DNA of 7,691 bases, from positions 1-7,691 of the forward strand of contig DASRLH010000098.1 in NCBI GenBank assembly GCA_035648595.1. The letters are read 5' to 3'. Position numbers and translations under genes: made by a program. Under the pieces are notes generated by a model. That model did no database searches and was not told the origin of the DNA. It saw nothing but the letters and a program-made list of their open reading frames with translations. This DNA comes from RYN-428 sp035648595. Its GTDB lineage: Bacteria > Planctomycetota > Phycisphaerae > Tepidisphaerales > Tepidisphaeraceae. Below are positions 6,141-7,691 of this stretch, piece by piece (the stretch's first letter is position 1; every line of letters begins with the position of its first letter).

Positions 6141-6314
6141 GTTTATCCAACCTTTCAATGAGATCGCGACCACCAAACATCCTACCGGCTCGCGGCCCTT
6201 CATGCGCGTTGAATCACCCCATTTCAAATGGCCTCTTCGCGGCTGTCTTTGAAGATATCCTGTGAAATCTTGTCGAAGCTGCAAGAATGTTTGTAAGATC
6301 AACACAGAAGACTG

Positions 6315-6371
6315 CCACGAATGGGCACGAATAATTTCTCTTCATTCGTGTGCATTCGTGTCCATTCGTGG
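6315..6371. repeat. Inverted repeat with three tandem CATTCGTG decamers
   Basis: CCACGAATGGGCACGAA (6315-6331) matches the reverse complement of 6355-6371 at 16 of 17 positions. The right side is made of three tandem 10-bp units, each T-N-CATTCGTG, at 6341-6350, 6351-6360 and 6361-6370. A folded RNA or DNA would form a 17-bp stem with a loop of about 23 nt. Confidence 0.8.
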
Positions 6372-6415
6372 TTTCCCTCTTTCTTTGGGTTGCGGGCTCG
6401 TCCGCTCTGTGCGAC

Positions 6416-6437
6416 TTTGCGTCTTCGCGTCTTTGCG
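6416..6437 (+). repeat. Degraded copy of the CGCGTCT-type repeat
   Basis: These 22 bases align without gaps to 2141-2162, the right arm of the element between the HAD-UbiA and dprE1-like genes. There are four differences, all C/T transitions. This marks a dispersed family of short repeats. Confidence 0.6.
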
Positions 6438-6469
6438 CGATCTTTCCTTTATCGCCTGATCCCACTACC

Positions 6470-7483
6470 ATGCCTCCCATGCCCGACTCCCACCCCTCCC
6501 CCACAAACGCGGTAGACGTCGCAATCGTCGGCGCCGGCCCGACCGGGCTTTTCGCGGCGTTCTACGCCGGGCTTCGGCAGATGTCCGTCAAATTGCTCGA
6601 CTCCCTGGAGCAACTCGGCGGGCAGCTTACCACCCTCTATCCCGAAAAGTATATCTATGATGTCGCCGGCTTCCCCAAGGTACTCTCCAAGGACCTGGCG
6701 GCTAATCTCGCCGAGCAGGCGTTGCAGTATAAGCCGGCGGTGGCTTTAGGTGAGCAGGTGCGGACACTGGAGTATGATGAGGCCCGGCGGGTGTTCACCA
6801 TTCATACTTCCGCCGGAGCCCACGCCGCCCGCACGGTGCTCATCGCGGCGGGGGTGGGGGCGTTCACTCCCAAAATGCTGGCGCTGCCAAATGCCGCGGA
6901 ATATGAGGGGCGGGGACTCTACTATTTCGTGAAGGAGCTGGCCGCCTTCGCCGACAAGAGAGTTCTCATTGTCGGCGGGGGGGATAGCGCGGTGGATTGG
7001 GCCAACGCCCTGGCTCCCATCGCGCGGAAGGTCACATTGATCCATCGCCGGGACCAATTCCGCGCGCATGAGGATAGTGTCGCGAAAATGCACCAGACTA
7101 CCGTTGAGATAAAGACGTTTCACGAGCTCAAGAGCATCGGCGGGGAGGGCCGGATCAGGCAGGCGGTTATCTTCGAAAATCGCTCGCGTGCCGAGCAGAC
7201 GCTGGAACTGGATGCCGTGCTGATGAACATCGGCTTTAGCAGCTCACTGGGTCCGATAAAGGGCTGGGGTTTGGTACTGGAGGGTTCGACGATCCGCGTC
7301 GATGGGATGATGCAGACCAACCGCTCCGGCATCTTTGCGGCCGGCGACGTGGCTACCTACCCCGGAAAACTCAAGCTCATTGCCACCGGCTTCGGCGAGG
7401 CGTGCATCGCCATCAACTACGCCAAGCACTATCTCGATCCCTCGGCGAATATCTTCCCGGGCCATAGCAGTAATATGAAATGA
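6470..7483 (+). CDS. Ferredoxin/flavodoxin-NADP+ reductase, YumC (TrxR-like) type
   Basis: Starting at ATG 6470 the product is 337 aa, normal for this homodimeric FAD enzyme. It has the FAD-binding GAGPTG (21-26), a YPEKYIYDVAGFP block (58-70), the NADPH-binding GGGDSAVD (169-176), HRRDQFRAHE (192-201) whose arginines fit the 2'-phosphate of NADPH, the second FAD contact GDVATYPGK (292-300), and the conserved C-terminal extension after IATGFGEA. The redox CxxC of thioredoxin reductases is absent, and the only cysteine is C312. Role: electron exchange between NADPH and ferredoxin or flavodoxin in the cytoplasm. The frame stays open back to 6350, but those extra 40 codons read through dispersed repeat and are excluded. 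M4 (6479) is an alternative start. No SD is visible. It stands alone as a single transcription unit. Confidence 0.92.
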   Translation: MPPMPDSHPSPTNAVDVAIVGAGPTGLFAAFYAGLRQMSVKLLDSLEQLGGQLTTLYPEKYIYDVAGFPKVLSKDLAANLAEQALQYKPAVALGEQVRTLEYDEARRVFTIHTSAGAHAARTVLIAAGVGAFTPKMLALPNAAEYEGRGLYYFVKELAAFADKRVLIVGGGDSAVDWANALAPIARKVTLIHRRDQFRAHEDSVAKMHQTTVEIKTFHELKSIGGEGRIRQAVIFENRSRAEQTLELDAVLMNIGFSSSLGPIKGWGLVLEGSTIRVDGMMQTNRSGIFAAGDVATYPGKLKLIATGFGEACIAINYAKHYLDPSANIFPGHSSNMK

Positions 7484-7503
7484 GATTCAGCCGCGTGCAT
7501 GGG

Positions 7504-7530
7504 CGCGCAATCGCGCGATGAGATTGCGCG
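7504..7530 (+). terminator. Hairpin after the reductase gene, possible terminator
   Basis: CGCGCAATC (7504-7512) pairs perfectly with GATTGCGCG (7522-7530) around a 9-nt loop, about 20 bp after the reductase stop codon. No T-tract follows, so it is either a factor-dependent terminator region or simply a palindromic repeat. Confidence 0.4.
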
Positions 7531-7554
7531 GGACCAGATGTCGAAAGGCACATC

Positions 7555-7573
7555 GTATCACGGGCGTCTCGCC
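7555..7573 (+). repeat. Truncated REP-like palindrome at the right IS junction
   Basis: These 19 bases are identical to 1997-2015, the first part of the intact palindrome. The match ends exactly where the IS sequence begins at 7574. Confidence 0.8.
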
Positions 7574-7691
7574 TCATCTTTCGTCACATTTTTTCCAGTC
7601 CAGCCGCCCGCGCGCCCATGACCATCAGGTGAAGGTCATTCCATCCGCGCCAGAGGGTGAGCCAGCCGGGTGGGCCGTCGGACTTGCGGTT
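7574..7691 (-). mobile_element. 3' end of the same IS element, opposite orientation
   Basis: This is the exact reverse complement of positions 8-125, 118 bp with no differences by eye. With the shared GGCG of the flanking repeat the identity reaches 122 bp (7570-7691). Both IS copies read toward the centre of the window. Complete identity means either very recent transposition or an assembly that shares repeat sequence between two contig ends. Confidence 0.75.
7584..7691 (-). CDS. Partial transposase C-terminus, second copy
   Basis: Thirty-five codons plus a TGA encode the same peptide as 8-115 on the other strand, including PPGWLTLWRGWNDLHL. The 5' part is lost at the window edge. The label IS4-like carries the same caution as for the first copy. 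Confidence 0.55.
   Translation of the reverse strand, partial: NRKSDGPPGWLTLWRGWNDLHLMVMGARAAGLEKM

Larger units (their letters stand above)
6141..6469. other. Divergent intergenic region with repeats
   Basis: This gap must carry the promoters of the leftward membrane protein and the rightward reductase gene. It holds a hyphenated palindrome CCATTT-C-AAATGG (6219-6231), the inverted/tandem repeat 6315-6371, and a degraded copy (6416-6437) of the arms at 2141-2162. Open frames across it, on either strand, translate repeat sequence and match no recognisable protein. No confident promoter hexamers were identified. Confidence 0.55.

Noticed and set aside
6350..6469. N-terminal extension of the reductase with a signal-peptide-like hydrophobic stretch
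   Set aside because: The hydrophobic run comes from translating dispersed repeat DNA. The family is cytoplasmic and normally starts about 15-20 residues before the GxGxxG motif, which fits the start at 6470.
6214..6504. Minus-strand ORF in the divergent gap
   Set aside because: Its sequence is a translation of the decamer and CGCGTCT-type repeats, a frequent false gene in repeat-rich genomes.
6470..7483. Thioredoxin reductase
   Set aside because: It lacks the CxxC redox pair (only one cysteine in the protein) and has the C-terminal extension of the YumC-type ferredoxin-NADP reductases.
1..7691. Composite transposon carrying a cargo of DPA genes
   Set aside because: Inverted IS ends alone do not prove mobility. 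parB/parS and an FNR are housekeeping chromosome genes, and contig breakage in IS repeats explains the ends more simply.
1..7691. CRISPR array, tRNA, rRNA or riboswitch
   Set aside because: No regularly spaced direct repeats with unique spacers, no tRNA-like or rRNA-like sequence and no known riboswitch core were seen on either strand.

Overview
This is a GC-rich bacterial segment with six protein-coding genes. Fragments of the same insertion sequence (IS) sit at both ends in opposite orientation. The intergenic spaces are full of short palindromic and inverted repeats. That repeat style (CACGGGCG-nnn-CGCCCGTG palindromes, TTCGCTTCAGCGAA elements, CGCGTCTCCGCG-type arms), an IS4-like transposase tail and a parS/ParB pair together suggest a Planctomycetota or related PVC chromosome. 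The taxon is an inference. The sequence alone cannot show whether the window is a complete contig that stopped in IS repeats, but the ends look like that.

Layout. Positions 1-125 are the 3' end of an IS, reading rightward. Positions 126-366 are non-coding and hold palindromic repeats. Positions 367-4375 hold three genes that look like a pathway for polyprenyl-phosphoryl-D-arabinofuranose, the DPA pathway known from mycobacteria: a HAD-UbiA fusion (phosphoribosyl transfer to polyprenyl phosphate, with a possible built-in phosphatase), a DprE1-like FAD oxidase and a DprE2-like SDR reductase. The last two overlap by 4 bp. A 326-bp repeat-filled gap separates the first gene from them. Positions 4376-4636 hold terminator-like hairpins, a near-perfect parS site and an inverted-repeat element that ends 6 bp before parB. 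Positions 4637-5647 are parB, with no parA in view. Positions 5745-6140 (minus strand) encode a small membrane protein whose frame is interrupted by a TGA near the C-terminus. Positions 6141-6469 are a divergent intergenic space with more repeats. Positions 6470-7483 encode a YumC-type ferredoxin-NADP reductase. Positions 7484-7573 are non-coding, and 7574-7691 are the second IS end, reading leftward.

Function. The three sugar genes would turn PRPP plus a polyprenyl phosphate into a lipid-linked D-arabinofuranose donor. The glycosyltransferase that uses this donor is not in the window. parB/parS belong to chromosome segregation, and the reductase to electron supply from NADPH to ferredoxin or flavodoxin. 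The points most worth checking are the two IS ends joined at the same position of a palindromic repeat, the fused DPA entry enzyme in what seems to be a non-actinobacterial genome, the alanine at the benzothiazinone-target cysteine position of the DprE1 homologue, and the in-frame TGA in the membrane protein.
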